From positions 1,868,134,988 to 1,868,198,987 of the forward strand of contig OY728128.1 of NCBI GenBank assembly GCA_963277665.1: a stretch of 64,000 bases of DNA. The letters run 5' to 3'. Of the stretch, positions 1-11,245 are shown in pieces; the stretch's first letter is position 1; every line of letters begins with the position of its first letter. Source of the stretch: Viscum album. Taxonomy: Eukaryota; Streptophyta; Magnoliopsida; Santalales; Viscaceae. Under the pieces are notes generated by a model. It ran no database searches. It had not been told where the DNA came from and saw only the letters and a list, made by a program, of their open reading frames with translations. A program made the position numbers and the translations under genes.

Positions 1-2256
1 GAAATACACAATATCAACTTCGTTTTATTCAAATATAATCTCTTACATTATCCCTGAAGTCCATTCATAATATACTTCTTCAAAACCTATGGAAAATAAA
101 ACATGTAAAAGGGGTGAGCTCAAATTCTCAGTAAGGGAAAATATTACTATGGAAGAAATTATAAATATAAACACTAGTCATGATAAATAATTAAAAATGC
201 ATGTTTTTTAAAATATACTTGACAGTAAACAAGCAGGAATAAATACTAATTAAATAATCCCATAAAACATAACCATGGATATATTAGTAGTTTAATAATA
301 ACATGGGATATAAATCACTTGCTTCATAATTATGGAATTCATAATACTAATCCTCTTAACCTTACAATCAAGTCCTTATGCCTAGACCATAAATAACCAC
401 ATTGTCACAACCTTGTGCCAAGACTCTAGCTTGTCTCATGAGACCTAATGATGAATCGATGAGCTGTAGAGGGTCCCACCAATAATTTAATAATTCCAAT
501 TCATTCTACATATGAATTGGTATAAATATAAAAAAAACATATATATTCATATTGAAACTAACATATTAAATGTATATTACTTTCACTAAACATTAAATAT
601 GAACACTAACAATTTAGAGTAATATGGTGAATTGTATAAAGATAGTACATCCATAGTAAAAATAATAATAAACCATTCAATAAAATATTTTAGATTATAT
701 CATAAAATATTAATCCCAATAAAACATAAGAATCAACAAGAGTTTAGAAATAGATGAAAATACTATTATAAAATAATCTAAAAATTCTTAAGACTATTAA
801 GTTGTTAAATTGAATATAAGAGTTCTTTTGGAAAAATATTTTTATAAAACCATTAGTTAATTAAGGTAGTTTTTTAAAATAGAACCCCTAATTTTATAAA
901 AATTAATGTTTCTAATAGAAGATTATAGAGTGCCCTTTATAATATGTAAGAATTCGAGAAATTACATTGAACTATGCATGTATTATGGGAAAAAATTTTA
1001 AAAATATACTTTTAAAATATGTAACTCCACATAAAATTTATAAGGATTATTATTGGAACACATATATAGAATATTCAAATATAATTTTATATTAGAATAT
1101 ATAAATAAATAATAATTTCAATGAGGTATGTAGAGAATAAGAGTAACCCATTTGAAAATAGTGATTCGGGTAGAAATCCCTTACCACCTTGAAATAAATT
1201 TAATTGTATTCACCAAAATTAATAACCATAAAATTATACATTGAATAACATTAAAATAAATATGTTCGTGGTTTTATCCATCAATGGGTAGTATACATAC
1301 ACCAAAAAAAGAATTATTGGTGAGTAAGGCATATTTCATGGGATTGAAGGTGAGTTGAGAAAACCCTCAACTTATATCTGAATATGTTCCACTCTTGAAC
1401 ATAAAGTCATGTAATGTGAAATTAGACTTATTAATAACTTAATTTACAAAAGTTAGAATTTTATTTTGTCTACTATAATTTTATTATATTAATTTGAGGT
1501 CATTTTTATGGGATACAAGATTCAATATCATCGTTTGTGAGTACATCTTTCATTTGTTTTCAAGATCAATTTGTCTATAAGGAAGTTAATGTAAAATTAG
1601 AATTGAATTTCAGAATTTATGGTATATATTTTTAATTTTCATACAGAATGTAAAATTATCATATATTCAATTTTCATACTTTGGGTGAGGATGATTAATT
1701 AGATAAAATTTCTCTGATAAACTCTTGGATTAATTTGGTTGTGTTTCCAATCAGCAAGAACTCATTTTTTTATAAATTCATATCATGTGTAAAAAAACTG
1801 ATTAAAGAACATTATATAAGATATATTACATATATTATGATCTTTTTATACAATAAAATTCGTTTTGTGACCATAATTGAAGATAGTAATAGATGTTGAA
1901 AACCTATCATCCTTGAATGTATCAAATTAACACATCTCAGATGGTGTTTTCATTGCTATAATAACAGGAGGGGAAGAAGAGATGATGATGAATTATTCCA
2001 TTATCATTAAAAAATGTAATGTATATGTAAATTCCTTGAGTTGTCATGTCATTTTTAGGAAATGTGGTGAGGAAATAAATAAAGGAAGGAACTTGAATGA
2101 AAAAAATAGAAATGAAAAGAGGAATTTAACTCCAAAATTTATCCTCCTTGAGAGCCTATTTAGGGGAGTGGATTTGGTCTTTTGAAGACACCATGGGCGG
2201 TTACACATGGGGTGGTTCTTGGGAGGATATTTTAGAATAATTTTGACAAGTAATAA
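1..2256 (-). repeat. RT2 3' LTR (LTR A), segment 1
   Basis: AT-rich noncoding sequence that aligns along its length with 24,06x-26,28x in LTR B. Shared landmarks include the AAGGGGTGA block (~110 and ~24,155), the stretch on a delimited poly-T/A background near 1350-1400 (~25,380-25,440), and the GATGAATTA block (~1988 and ~26,020). The first ~160 bp of the LTR lie outside the window. The segment ends exactly where RT1 begins. The 67- and 72-residue ORFs at 1982-2262 are not open in the other LTR and I do not regard them as genes. Confidence 0.85.
2252..2256. repeat. Target site duplication of RT1, left copy (AATAA)
   Basis: Five bases directly before the RT1 terminus TGTCATGACC. The right copy at 13404-13408 reads AATAT, so four of five match. 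The uninterrupted equivalent in LTR B (around 26,270-26,290) shows the two flanks joined without RT1. Confidence 0.65.
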
Positions 2257-2852
2257 TGTCATGACCCGTCCTCAGGGCCCATGTCATGACTACCCCAAGC
2301 CCACCTTCCATAGGCTAGGGGCTGGCGAAAAGCACCAAAGGCGTAAATCCCGATAAAAGAGAAGGCATTGCCTTTATATAAGTAAAGAAACACAACATAG
2401 TACACAAGCTGAAATTAACACTAAGTAAAATGAGTAAAAAAGTAAGTGTTGGAAAGTAAATGGGCCAAAATACAAACCCAACTGAAATTACATTACAACT
2501 GAAATGAAAGTACGACAGCAGTAAAGTAAATCAGCAACCACTAATTCGTCCTCCAACTATCCCACCATAAGGGTGGGTACAGATGGTCTCCTCATCTCCT
2601 CAGGTCCAGCCGTCTGCTTCGTGTATGTCCCACCAAGTGTTCCACCTCCAGGTACCATCCCGCTCCACAAGACTCAACCACGATAAGTGATGTCCGTCGT
2701 CTGCATACAACATAATGTAGTGTGGGCATAGCCCATGCGTGGATGAGTATACGATACTCATTAGGGACCCCAAGACTCCCGAAGGTCTCCCAGAATCCAC
2801 AAAGTATGTACCACAAGGGAAAGATAAATAACATGAAGTATCTACCAACTCT

Positions 2853-2884
2853 ACTTAGGTATATGCCCATACATATACCTAAGT
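2853..2884. repeat. Perfect palindrome in RT1 3' LTR
   Basis: Thirteen-base arms (ACTTAGGTATATG and its complement) separated by a six-base loop CCCATA. The same hairpin is at 10772-10803 in the other LTR with both arms intact and only a loop change, although surrounding sequence has diverged. Confidence 0.8.
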
Positions 2885-3075
2885 CATCAGTTCCAGTTTG
2901 GCTCCAACTCAGGAGCCCAAGTACAACACAGTCCACACAGGAAAACACAACTCAGTCCACACAAGAAAACAAGTCAATCACATCGATGATAATGATTGCA
3001 AGTCAAGAATCAGCTCACACAGGTGTACTTCTCCCAAAGAAGGGTGGATATGATAGATGTAGCCTCTAAATCATC

Positions 3076-3315
3076 TCCCCTGCCAAACCCACATACGATC
3101 CAAGTACAGAAGTCGTTGCTGTCGAATCCAAGTAGGATCCTAGTACAGTAACCATTAATGCCGACCCACGTAGGATCCATTCACAGTCTTCCTCGCTGTC
3201 GAACCCACGTAGGATCCATGTACAGTCATCCTCATTGCCAAACCCATGTAGGATCCATGTACAGTCCTCATCGCCGTCAAACCCACATAGGATCCAAGTA
3301 CAGTCGTCATCGTCG
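3076..3315. repeat. 39-bp minisatellite in RT1 3' LTR, ~6 units
   Basis: The core GTAGGATCC or close variants recur at 3093, 3132, 3170, 3209, 3248 and 3287, a period of 38-39 bp. Each unit reads approximately CCCACGTAGGATCCATGTAC plus a spacer with TCATCCTCGC. The 39-bp unit is a multiple of three, which keeps chance ORFs open on both strands. Confidence 0.9.
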
Positions 3316-3714
3316 TCACAGTCGCAGCCATCTCTAGGGTTCCCGCACACAGCACGCTCGATTCTAGGAGGGTCCACTCCATCGCGTAGGGGGTCGATAT
3401 ATCAACGGTCACGAAGTCCAGCGTTGATGTATAGCAAAGTTCCGTCTCGTCAATAGGAACTCAACGCAACAGACGGCGCATCAAACAGACACCCAGTCTT
3501 GAGCGATATTGGCTTTTCCGTCCCAGGGGCCCGGTTAAAAATACGGTCATTTCAAACCCGGCCAATATCCAAATTCATCGGAAACTCACTTAGAGTATCA
3601 CAAAAGGACCGCCTCATCAAAAGAGTCCCAGTGCCGCAGACGGCGTGTCGATCGGACGCACAGACCTTAAGTTATTCACATTAAGTGAATAATGGGCCTG
3701 ACCCATTTATCCTA

Positions 3715-4260
3715 GTGGGCGATGGGTCAGGTTGACCCAATTAGATGGGTCTGACCGAGCAGGGGTGTCGAACCGGTTTGAAGAATTAAAAAACTCGGCC
3801 TGAAGGGGTGCGGCCCATCTCAGCCCGGCCCGGCTCAGCTCGGCTCGGTCCGGACAGGCGCGGCCCGGCTCGGCCCAGAACCGCACGGCCTGGCGCGGCC
3901 CGGCTGGCCAAGCAGTCTCCAAGGGGGGGTCGATCTTCTGCAACGGCAGCTCCAGGTGGCAAGCCCTACCCGGAAGCGGCCGTCTAGATCGTCCGGTCTT
4001 TGCACACACAGCCTGCATGGACAGGCCATCGATCCTCCAGCACTGCGCCCTCCTGGCACTACGGTCCAGCACAGCCCGGCCGACTGACGGGCCGTCTGGT
4101 CCTCTGATGTGGTGCCCTCCAGGGGTCGTGGATCTTTTTCTCTGGGCCGGCCGACGGGTCGGCCGGTTCTTCGGCTGAAGCGGCCCGCATTGCAGGCCGC
4201 AGTTCATTCCCCACAACCGGCGCAACGGCGCCAGTTCCCTTCATCACAATCCCAGCATGG
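3715..4260. other. GC-rich, CpG-rich block in RT1 3' LTR
   Basis: Rich in GGCCCGGC and CGGCC runs, in strong contrast to the AT-rich surroundings. The counterpart is 11,640-12,225 in the 5' LTR. It holds no recognisable protein. In minus orientation it lies inside the LTR between the AT-rich start and the minisatellite. Confidence 0.8.
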
Positions 4261-5447
4261 CGTGACGGCTCTATGTTTCTTTCACCACCAATTACCAATT
4301 CTAAAATAATAAATGAGTACAATGGAGGGTTTTCGGGCCATGTTCGTTCGACCCGCACCCTCCGTGTAAAATGATACCAATCGGCCAAGGTAAACAAGAT
4401 GCTCAACAAAAAACCAAAGCACAATTTTATTCCATTTAAATTGAACATAACCCCTATATAAACAAATGATGACGAACATCAGCATCGTGGTTGAAAGCGT
4501 CACGTGGTAAGGTTTCGTAGACGTTGATGGAGAGCGTTCGAGGAGGAAGCGGTGTCTCCTCTTTTTATTACGGAGAGAAGAAAACAAAGCGTGACGTCAT
4601 TGGGGAATTCCCACATCGTTGTTTCCTTCCTTTCCGCGGAGGAGGAAAAGGAAGAAGTATCCGAGGTCGCCAAGTTGATGTTCTTCATCAGAGTCTTGGC
4701 GTTCGTCAACAAAGGAGATAAAGTTCTTCAAGTCTCAAGAGCTCTCTTCCCTTTCTCTCAAAAAAAATCCCACCAAACAAAATAAAATAAGGCTTCTACT
4801 TATTTTATTAATCCATGCCATGCATTTCAAATTACAAAATTCAAAAATCCAATTCACTTAATTAATTAAACCATGATTCTTCTAATTAATTAAGTGATAT
4901 GTTGGAAAGTTTAATGAGGGAGAGAGAGGAGAGGAAGAGTATAGGTTTCACAGGTTATGATGAGTTACAAAATTGATGTGGGGGTTAGAGGAGTTTTAAA
5001 GAATGTGAAGGGGTGGTGATCATGTGTGTCCCACCTCAGAAATATCCTCACATGGGTAGTTAGGGGCTTGTGGGTCCCACCAAAACTACCCCATGTAGGA
5101 TATAACCACTTGGATAAGAATAAAACTTGTTCCACATTTTTTATTCAATTCTTTATTAATCCACAATTTTTAACTTCTCCTCCTATGAAAATGCAACCGC
5201 AGTAAAGGTCCACTTAAGAAATTACCGGCGCTACAGTTTCATCGGTGCCCTCAGATTTCAATTCCGAGCACTGGTTCAAAAGATAGAAAAACTCACTCTT
5301 TCGTTTACTAAACGTACATGAGCTAAATTTCGGAAATTGATTTTGGGCACACCGGGCCTCAGAATCAGGTTCCGTCAGAATCTGTGTACTCATAATATAC
5401 CAAATAATTTAAGAAAAAAATTTCATTAAAATTTACAGGTATTTACA

Positions 5448-5462
5448 TTTCTCCCACATCAG
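5448..5462 (-). other. RT1 polypurine tract
   Basis: On the minus strand a purine-rich stretch (TGTGGGAGAAA) sits directly upstream of the 3' LTR. This is the expected position of the plus-strand primer of an LTR retroelement. Confidence 0.7.
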
Positions 5463-5521
5463 GGCTTTACTTCCCTGTAAAGCTACATCATAAACTATTG
5501 AAACAAATGGGGGCACTGTGC

Positions 5522-6004
5522 TCACATCTGAGCCTCCCGCTCCCATGTGCTCTCTTGGAGGTTTCCATGCAACCACCTAATGCGCACTATAGAAATCGAC
5601 CATCCACGTAGGACCTGCTCCTCTCGATTCTCGATCTCCACCAGGACCTCCGCAAAATTCGCCCCATCATCGATGTCCAGCTGCTTGTGATCAATGATAT
5701 GCATCAGGTCATGCACGTATCTCCTCAGCTGAGATACGTGGAATACGTCGTGCACCCAGTGAAACAGAGGTGGAAGAGCCATGCGATATGCCACCTCGCC
5801 TACCCTGCTGAGAACATGGAATGGTCCGATGAAGCATGGAGATAACTTATCGCCCCGGCCAAATCTTCGTAATCCACATCAGGGTGAGACCCATAAGAAC
5901 ACATGGTTTCCATCCTCGAACTCCAGTGGTGTCTGACTCCTCTCAGCATAGAAATTTTGTCTTCTCTGTGCAGTCCTCATCCGCTCCTGGATTTTCTACA
6001 CCTT
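5522..6004 (-). pseudogene. RT1 integrase C-terminus: GPF motif and chromodomain
   Basis: After the DDE core come a segment like KLSPCFIGPFHVLSRVGEVA (the GPY/F motif, GPF here) near 5800-5850 and then VHDVFHVSQLRRYV. The last ~40 residues, SIVRIRWLHG then QESTWEREAQM, are a chromodomain (family consensus ...VLW.NH...EATWE.E..M). Chromodomains of this branch direct integration to marked heterochromatin, which fits insertion inside another retroelement. A stop sits near 5870. Confidence 0.88.
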
Positions 6005-6985
6005 CTATGTCGTATCCTGAACCATCTCTGGTCCTACGAGTGCTGACTCCTCAGGGTCAGTCCAGCACAGATGTGATATGCAAGGTTGGCCATACATTGC
6101 CTCGTATGGTGCCATCTTCATGGTCGAGTGGTATCTATTGTTGTACACAAACTCCACCAAGGGTAAGTGATCCTCCCAGCTGTGACCAAAGTCGAGAACA
6201 CGTGCATGGAGCATGTCCTCGAGAGTCTGAATGGTCATCTCCATCTGGCCATCCGTCTGAGGATGAAAGGTGGTGCTCAGGCGTAGCTGCGTCCCAAAAG
6301 CCTCCTGAAACCCCTTCCAAAGCCGGGAAGTAAAGCGAGCATCTCGATTGGAGATGATAGATGATGAAACACCAAAAAGTACTACGATCTTTTGAATGTA
6401 GAGGCGTCCCAAGCTCTCCACTGAGCCCTGCTCCTTGATAGGTAGGAAGTGGGCTGACTTGGTGAGTCGGTCGATGATCACCCACATGGAGTCATGTTCT
6501 CTGGACGTTCAAGGGAATCCAAAAATGAAATCAATATATATCCCGTCCCACTTCCACTCTGGGACCTTTAAGGGTTGTACCAATCCTGCTGGTACCTGGT
6601 GCTCCGCCTTCACCTGCTGGAAGTTGAGGCATTGTGAAACAAACTCTGCCACAGCCTTCTTCTTACCCATCCACCAGTGATGTCGTCTGAGATCCTGGTA
6701 CATCTTCGCTACTCCTGGATGTACCAACAATGGGGAAGTGTGAAACTCTCTCAACACCTCCCCTTTTAATGCAACTGGTACCATGGTACGTCCTCTGAAA
6801 CAGATTATGTGCTCTCCTCCTACATAAAATCCATCAGGTGCCTGTCCTGTGGATATCTGTGCACGTCGCATCTCACAGTCAACGTCCCCATGTTGTTCCT
6901 CCCTAACCCGCTGAAGTAGTGGAGGAGTGACTGTGAGCAACTGTAGAAAGGCTACTCCATCTCTATTCATGAAGGATATCTGCAA
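6005..6985 (-). pseudogene. RT1 integrase
   Basis: The N-terminal HHCC zinc module is seen as LLVHPGVAKMYQDLRRHHWW followed by CLNFQQVKAEH, where the second Cys of CxxC is Phe. The core starts at the Asp in DGIYIDFIFGFP, continues through IDRLTKSAHF, the second Asp in SNRDARFTS and the Glu in DGQMEMTIQTLEDML, so the DDE triad is present. A TGA at 6509-6511 splits an otherwise continuous frame. It would insert the cDNA into the host genome. Confidence 0.92.
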
Positions 6986-7438
6986 TGCGGCTAGTTGCTA
7001 TGTCACCTATACAAGTAGCTGAATGCCTGATCTCCTGCTGAGTACATCAGATACTACATTCCCCTTCCCAGGAGTATAGACTATCTCAAAGTCATAGTCC
7101 TAGAGGAACTCGAGCCATCATCGTTGTCTCAGGTTCAGGTCCTTCTTTGAGATGATATACCTGAGACTCTGGTGGTCTGAGTAGACTGTAAAGCACTCGC
7201 CCATAAGATAGTGTCGCCACATCTTCAAGTCGAAGACCACTGCTACTGACTCCAAGTCATGGGTAGTGTAGTTCTGCTCGTGCTACCTCAACTGTTGTGA
7301 TCCATAAGCGATCAATGCCCGCTCTTGCATCAGGACACACCCGAGTCATATCTCTAATGCATCGTATTAAACTACGTACCCTACGCCCTCCTCCGGTAGC
7401 CTCAAGATGGGCACACTGGTCAATCTCTGTCTCAGCTC
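6986..7438 (-). pseudogene. RT1 RNase H domain
   Basis: The segment YTTHDLESVAVVFDLKMWRH (near 7210-7275) and TVYSDHQSLRYI (near 7150-7185) match the RNase H of Ty3/gypsy elements; the Asp of the YSDH motif is retained. Downstream YTPGKGNVVSDVLSRR (near 7045) marks the end of the domain. Several stops (near 7107 and 7093 and around 7015) interrupt it. Confidence 0.85.
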
Positions 7439-8419
7439 CTAGAAGCTCTGCTGACATCTATCTGACCACACGAAGGGTTTCTCCTTCTTCGTCAAAGCTG
7501 AAAGCGGTGCTGCAACTCTAGATAAGTCTAGGAAAAATATCTGATTGTACCCAGCCAAACCTATGAAATTCCGCAACTTCGTCACACTCCTGGGTGGCTC
7601 CCAAGAAAGTACCGCCTCAATCTTCACAGGATCCACTAGAACTCCCGCCTCAGAGATGACATTCCCCACGAAGTGGAACTCTCGAATCTAGAACTGACAC
7701 ATCGAGAGCTTACCATAAAACTGGTGCTCTTGGAGTTTGTCCAGTACAACCCACAAGTGGTAGGCGTACTCCTCATCAGTAGTCGAGTAAATTGGTATGT
7801 CGTCGATGAAGACTATGACAAATCGATCGAGGTAAGGCTGGAAGATCCAGTTCATGAGACTCACGAACACTGCTGGAGCATTGGTTACGCTGAAAGGCAT
7901 AACCAATATCTCATAATGGCCATATTGACACTTGAAGGCCATCTTCTGTACATCCTTGTCTCGAAATCTGAGCTAATGATAGCTTGTCCTGAGGTTTACC
8001 TTTGAGAACCATTGTGCTCCCTTGAGCTGATCAAAGAGGTCTTCAATCCTCAAGAGTGGATACTTGTTCTTCACGGTCACTTGCTTCAGGCGACGGTAGT
8101 CGACACATAGTCGTAACCTCCCGTCTGCCTTCTTGGCAAACAAAATCGGAGAAGACCAAGGTGAGACACTGGTTCTGATGAATCCCTTGCCCTGCAAGTC
8201 CTACAGCTGTACCTGTAGCTCACGAAGCTCAGCGGGAGCCATCTGGTATGCAGGAGTATATATCGGGGTTGTCTCGGGGTACAGATCAATATAGAATTCT
8301 ACCTCTCTGTGAGGATGTAGTCCTGGAACATCATCAGGAAAAACATCTGCATATTGATCCACCACAACAGGAAAACTTGGACGTCGCACATCAACTACTC
8401 CTAGGATGAGGCTAGCCAA
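7439..8419 (-). pseudogene. RT1 reverse transcriptase
   Basis: Runs from the N-terminal DVFPDDVPGL motif (near 8350) through [29 protein letters not shown] and [11 protein letters not shown] to the catalytic motif FIDDIPIYS (near 7810) and the thumb segment NFIGLAGYNQ (near 7560). Both aspartates of the YVDD-type box are intact. Three in-frame stops (8201, 7973, 7688) replace probable Gln, Gln and Trp codons. It would copy the genomic RNA primed from the PBS at 10162-10173. Confidence 0.93.
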
Positions 8420-8881
8420 CTAATGGGTGATTGGTTTTCCTCTCCTCAGCGTGAGTCCTTCCTGCACTGCAAAGGCTTCCTTCTCGCCGGTGAAGATGAA
8501 CCTGCTCCTATCTATGCGGACACACCACGCCTTGGGCATAATACAGTCGATATGGGCATGGACTGCAGATAACCATCCAATACCCAAGATGAAGTCGTAA
8601 GGGCTCGACGCCGCTACAAGAAGATCCTAGCTGAAGCTCTCACCTCCTAGAGTAATCTCACACTACCGGCACCAGTGTGTAGTCATCGAGTCTTCTCCCG
8701 TAGGAGTCTCAAGCCATAAGGATCGAGCCAACAGCTCTGTCAGAATCACTGAGATCCGAACAAGTGCAGCGACAATGAAAGAATGACTCACTCCTATGTA
8801 TATACGAACTGGAACAAGGGTGGAATAGACACAGATAGTACCTTGAATCATCTTAGGTGTGCCGTGGTCGTAAGCCTCCAA
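8420..8881 (-). pseudogene. RT1 retropepsin-like protease, active site lost
   Basis: The flap and active-site region reads ...RIYIGVSHSFIVAAL, where the family consensus around the catalytic aspartate is D-S/T-G-A-S/T-H-S-F-I. The Asp is Tyr and the next Ser/Thr is Ile here. Downstream an ILG-x-x-WL motif (ILGIGWL, near 8575) marks the second conserved part. In-frame stops follow near 8663. This domain would cleave the polyprotein; without the aspartate it could not. Confidence 0.82.
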
Positions 8882-8914
8882 TGCCTGAAGCTGAGCTTGC
8901 CTATGTCCACCAGC

Positions 8915-9892
8915 TCACTGTGGTCGGGGTGGACCTCCTGTTGGTGGTCCCTCAACTGTCAGCTGCTCCTCTGCATGGCGGGTCGGGCAGTCACGAGCCA
9001 TGTGGCCCTGCCCGCCACATGCATAGCAATTCTTGCCTCTCGTATGAATGGCTCTACTACGTGTGCCCCACACCTCCAAACCAGTATCCTCAAGTCGCCC
9101 ACCTGATGGCCTGGTCCACTTGGACCTCTGCGATATATGTCTACTGTCGGCTGTAGAAGAATCCCCCATGTGTCTCCATGCGGTAGGCCTCGCTGCTGGT
9201 TTAGGCTGAGCAAGGAAGCTCTCCAAAAGTAAGGCTTGCTCCAGTACTCCTGCCTGCGTCGAAATGATAAGGGAGATCATAAAAGCCCTGATTTCATTCC
9301 TTAGTCCCTGCTTGAAGGTCCGGGTATGAATGAATGAATCTCGTACCATGTCCGTGGAGTAGCACGAGAGGTCAGTAAATCTCGCCGATTACTGGGCTAC
9401 TATCATGCCACCCTGCTGCAGCTGTAGTAACTCGTGGATGCGCACCGCACATAGGGTGGCTGGAATGAACTCCAAGCGAAAGAGTCTCTTGAAGTCCGAC
9501 CAAAGCAGTGATGCCTCATTATGCACCTGGAGCATTAGGCTCCACCATCTACCTGCTACTGTGTGCAGAAAACTCTCCGCAAGGATCACCATGAGGTCAG
9601 CTGGTGTCCCTACTAATTTGAAGACTCTGATGATAGCCTCCTGCCATTCCTCGGCTGCCTGAGGGTCTGTCTCCATGCGGATCCTGGGTGGCCTCTGACA
9701 CTGAAACTCGTGCAAGGCACTCAAGCGATGGGCACTCTCACCTGTTGGGGCTGGTGGCAGTGGTGGCTTGGCGGGTAGAGGTATCTCCTATGCCTCTTCT
9801 ATAATGGGGCCCTGCACTGAGGCCTCGTCACTCGGTGGGCTGCCATCTCTCACCAAGTTTGGAACCCAAGCTGGCTGCCGTCGTGGGCCCAT
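8915..9892 (-). pseudogene. RT1 gag domain with CCHC zinc knuckle
   Basis: Capsid/nucleocapsid part of the polyprotein. A retrotransposon gag core is seen at 9389-9724 (W-x-F-K-R-L-F-R-L-E-F then L-L-Q-L-Q-Q-G-G-M). A perfect CX2CX4HX4C knuckle (CYACGGQGHMARDC) lies near 9000-9040. Stops lie near 9788 (probably Gln to stop), 9389 (Tyr to stop) and 8915. I place the start at 9892 because the preceding codons of the open stretch (to 9985) do not resemble gag and a Met-Gly-Pro start is common in this family. Confidence 0.85.
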
Positions 9893-10161
9893 CCTGAAAG
9901 AAACAGGTGTGCGACGGTTAATACAGTATACCTGGTGAGCTGATACAAAGTAATCACAATGAAAACGTTTAAAACACTCATACAATCAATGTTTTTGTGC
10001 ACTGAGCCAAAAATCAGAAGTCAGGGTCCTGGTGTATGGATACGTTGGCTGCCACACCAACACTGAACTCCCTAGACTGATAACCACACTCAATATCCTA
10101 AACATTGTTTCTTCACATAGAAGAAATTATCAGAGTCCTAAGTTTTGCTGTAGAACCGACT

Positions 10162-10173
10162 CCTCTGATACCA
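10162..10173 (-). other. RT1 primer binding site (initiator tRNA-Met)
   Basis: On the minus strand TGGTATCAGAGG begins a few bases after the LTR end ...TCGTGACA. It matches the widespread plant PBS TGGTATCAGAGC at 11 of 12 positions. Confidence 0.92.
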
Positions 10174-10289
10174 ATTTGTCACGACCAGTCCTTGGGGCCC
10201 GTGCCGTGACTACCCCAAGCCCGCCTTCCATAGTCTAGGGGATGGAGACTAGCACCAAAGGCGTAAATCCCGATAAAAGGGAGGACATT

Positions 10290-10300
10290 GCCTTTATATA
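10290..10300 (-). promoter_or_regulatory. Possible TATA box of RT1 LTR
   Basis: The minus strand reads TTATATAAAGGC about 115 bp before the LTR end, and the same site is kept in the other LTR near 2373-2383. Its position would give a short R-U5. There is no independent evidence of a start site. Confidence 0.35.
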
Positions 10301-10771
10301 AGTAATGAAAAACAAAATAGTACACAAGATGAAGTAACACTAAGTAAACTGAGTACAAAAGTATGTGCTGGAAAGTAAATGGGCCAGAATACAAACCCAA
10401 CTGAATGTAAAGTACAACTGAATAGAATGTACAGCAGTAGTAAAGTAAATCAGCAACCACCAAGTCGTCCTCCGGTTATCCCACCTGCAGGGTGGGTACA
10501 GATGGTCTCCTCAATTCCTCGGGTCGAGCCATCTGCTCCGTGTACGTACCACAAAGTGGTCCACCTCCAGGTACCGTCCCGCTCCACAAGACTCAACCAT
10601 GATCAACGCTTCCCATCATCTACATCCAACGCAATGTAGTTTGGGAATAGCCCATGCCGGGGTGAGTATAAAATACTCAGTAGCGACCCCGAGACTCCCG
10701 AAGGTCTACCAGAATCCACAAAGGATGTGCCATAAATGAAAGATAAATAACACAAAGTATCAACCAACTCT

Positions 10772-10803
10772 ACTTAGGTATATGCTCATACATATACCTA
10801 AGT
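10772..10803. repeat. Perfect palindrome in RT1 5' LTR
   Basis: Same 13-bp arms as 2853-2884, loop CTCATA. Both arms are unchanged between the two LTRs. Confidence 0.8.
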
Positions 10804-10994
10804 CACCAATTCCATTTCAGCTCCAACACACGATCCCAAGTACAAAACAGACCACACAGGAAAACACAACTCGGTCCACACAGGAAGGCAAGTCAATCAC
10901 ATCGATGATAATGATTGAAAGTCAAGACATAGTTCACACAGGTATATTTCTCACGAAGAAGGGTGGAGATGATAGATGTGGCCTCTGAATCATC

Positions 10995-11245
10995 TCCCCT
11001 GTCGAACCCATGTAGGATCCAAGTACAGAAGTCGTCACTGTCGAACCCACGTAGGATCCTAGTATAGTAACCATTGCTACCGACCCACATAGGATCCAAG
11101 TACTATCGTCCTCGCTACCGAACCCACGTAGGATTCATGTACATTCATCCTCTCTGTCGAACCCATGTAGGTTCCAAGTATAGTCTTCCTCACTGCCGAA
11201 CCCACGTAGGATCCAAGTACAGTCATCATCGTCGTCGCATTCGCA
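10995..11245. repeat. 39-bp minisatellite in RT1 5' LTR, ~6 units
   Basis: GTAGGATCC cores or close variants occur at 11012, 11051, 11089, 11128, 11167 and 11206, a period of 38-39 bp, matching the array in the other LTR in unit number and order. Confidence 0.9.

Larger units (their letters stand above)
2257..5447 (-). repeat. RT1 3' LTR
   Basis: Begins TGTCATGACC and ends ATTTACA on the plus strand. It is colinear with 10177-13403: the same 39-bp minisatellite, 13-bp-arm palindrome, GC-rich block and AT-rich U3 occur in the same order. It contains no credible gene; the ORFs of 100-190 residues in it come from the 39-bp repeat (a multiple of three) and from GC-rich sequence with few stop codons. 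Confidence 0.92.
5522..9892 (-). pseudogene. RT1 gag-pol polyprotein, one frame with in-frame stops
   Basis: All recognisable pieces (ends at 9985, 9724, 9349, 8881, 8419, 8197, 7942, 7669, 6985, 6487, 5794) fall in the same minus-strand frame; each spacing is a multiple of three. The frame runs about 1,457 codons from the methionine at 9892 (MGPRRQPAW...) to the stop at 5522, near the usual length for Tekay-type polyproteins. Order: gag with CCHC knuckle, protease, RT, RNase H, integrase, GPF motif, chromodomain. At least ten in-frame stops interrupt it, for example near 9788, 9389, 8915, 8201, 7973, 7688 and 6509. Several fit C-to-T changes at Gln or Arg codons (CAG to TAG, CGA to TGA) or a changed Trp codon; at least one is Tyr to stop. 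I see no net frameshift. The product would normally form virus-like particles, copy the RNA and integrate the DNA; this copy cannot. Confidence 0.92.

Noticed and set aside
3066..3412. Minus ORFs with Asp-rich and TW-I-L repeats
   Set aside because: Produced by the 39-bp minisatellite, whose length is a multiple of three.
5836..6333. 165-residue plus-strand ORF
   Set aside because: Antisense to the RT1 integrase and GPF/chromodomain frame, which carries clear conserved motifs.
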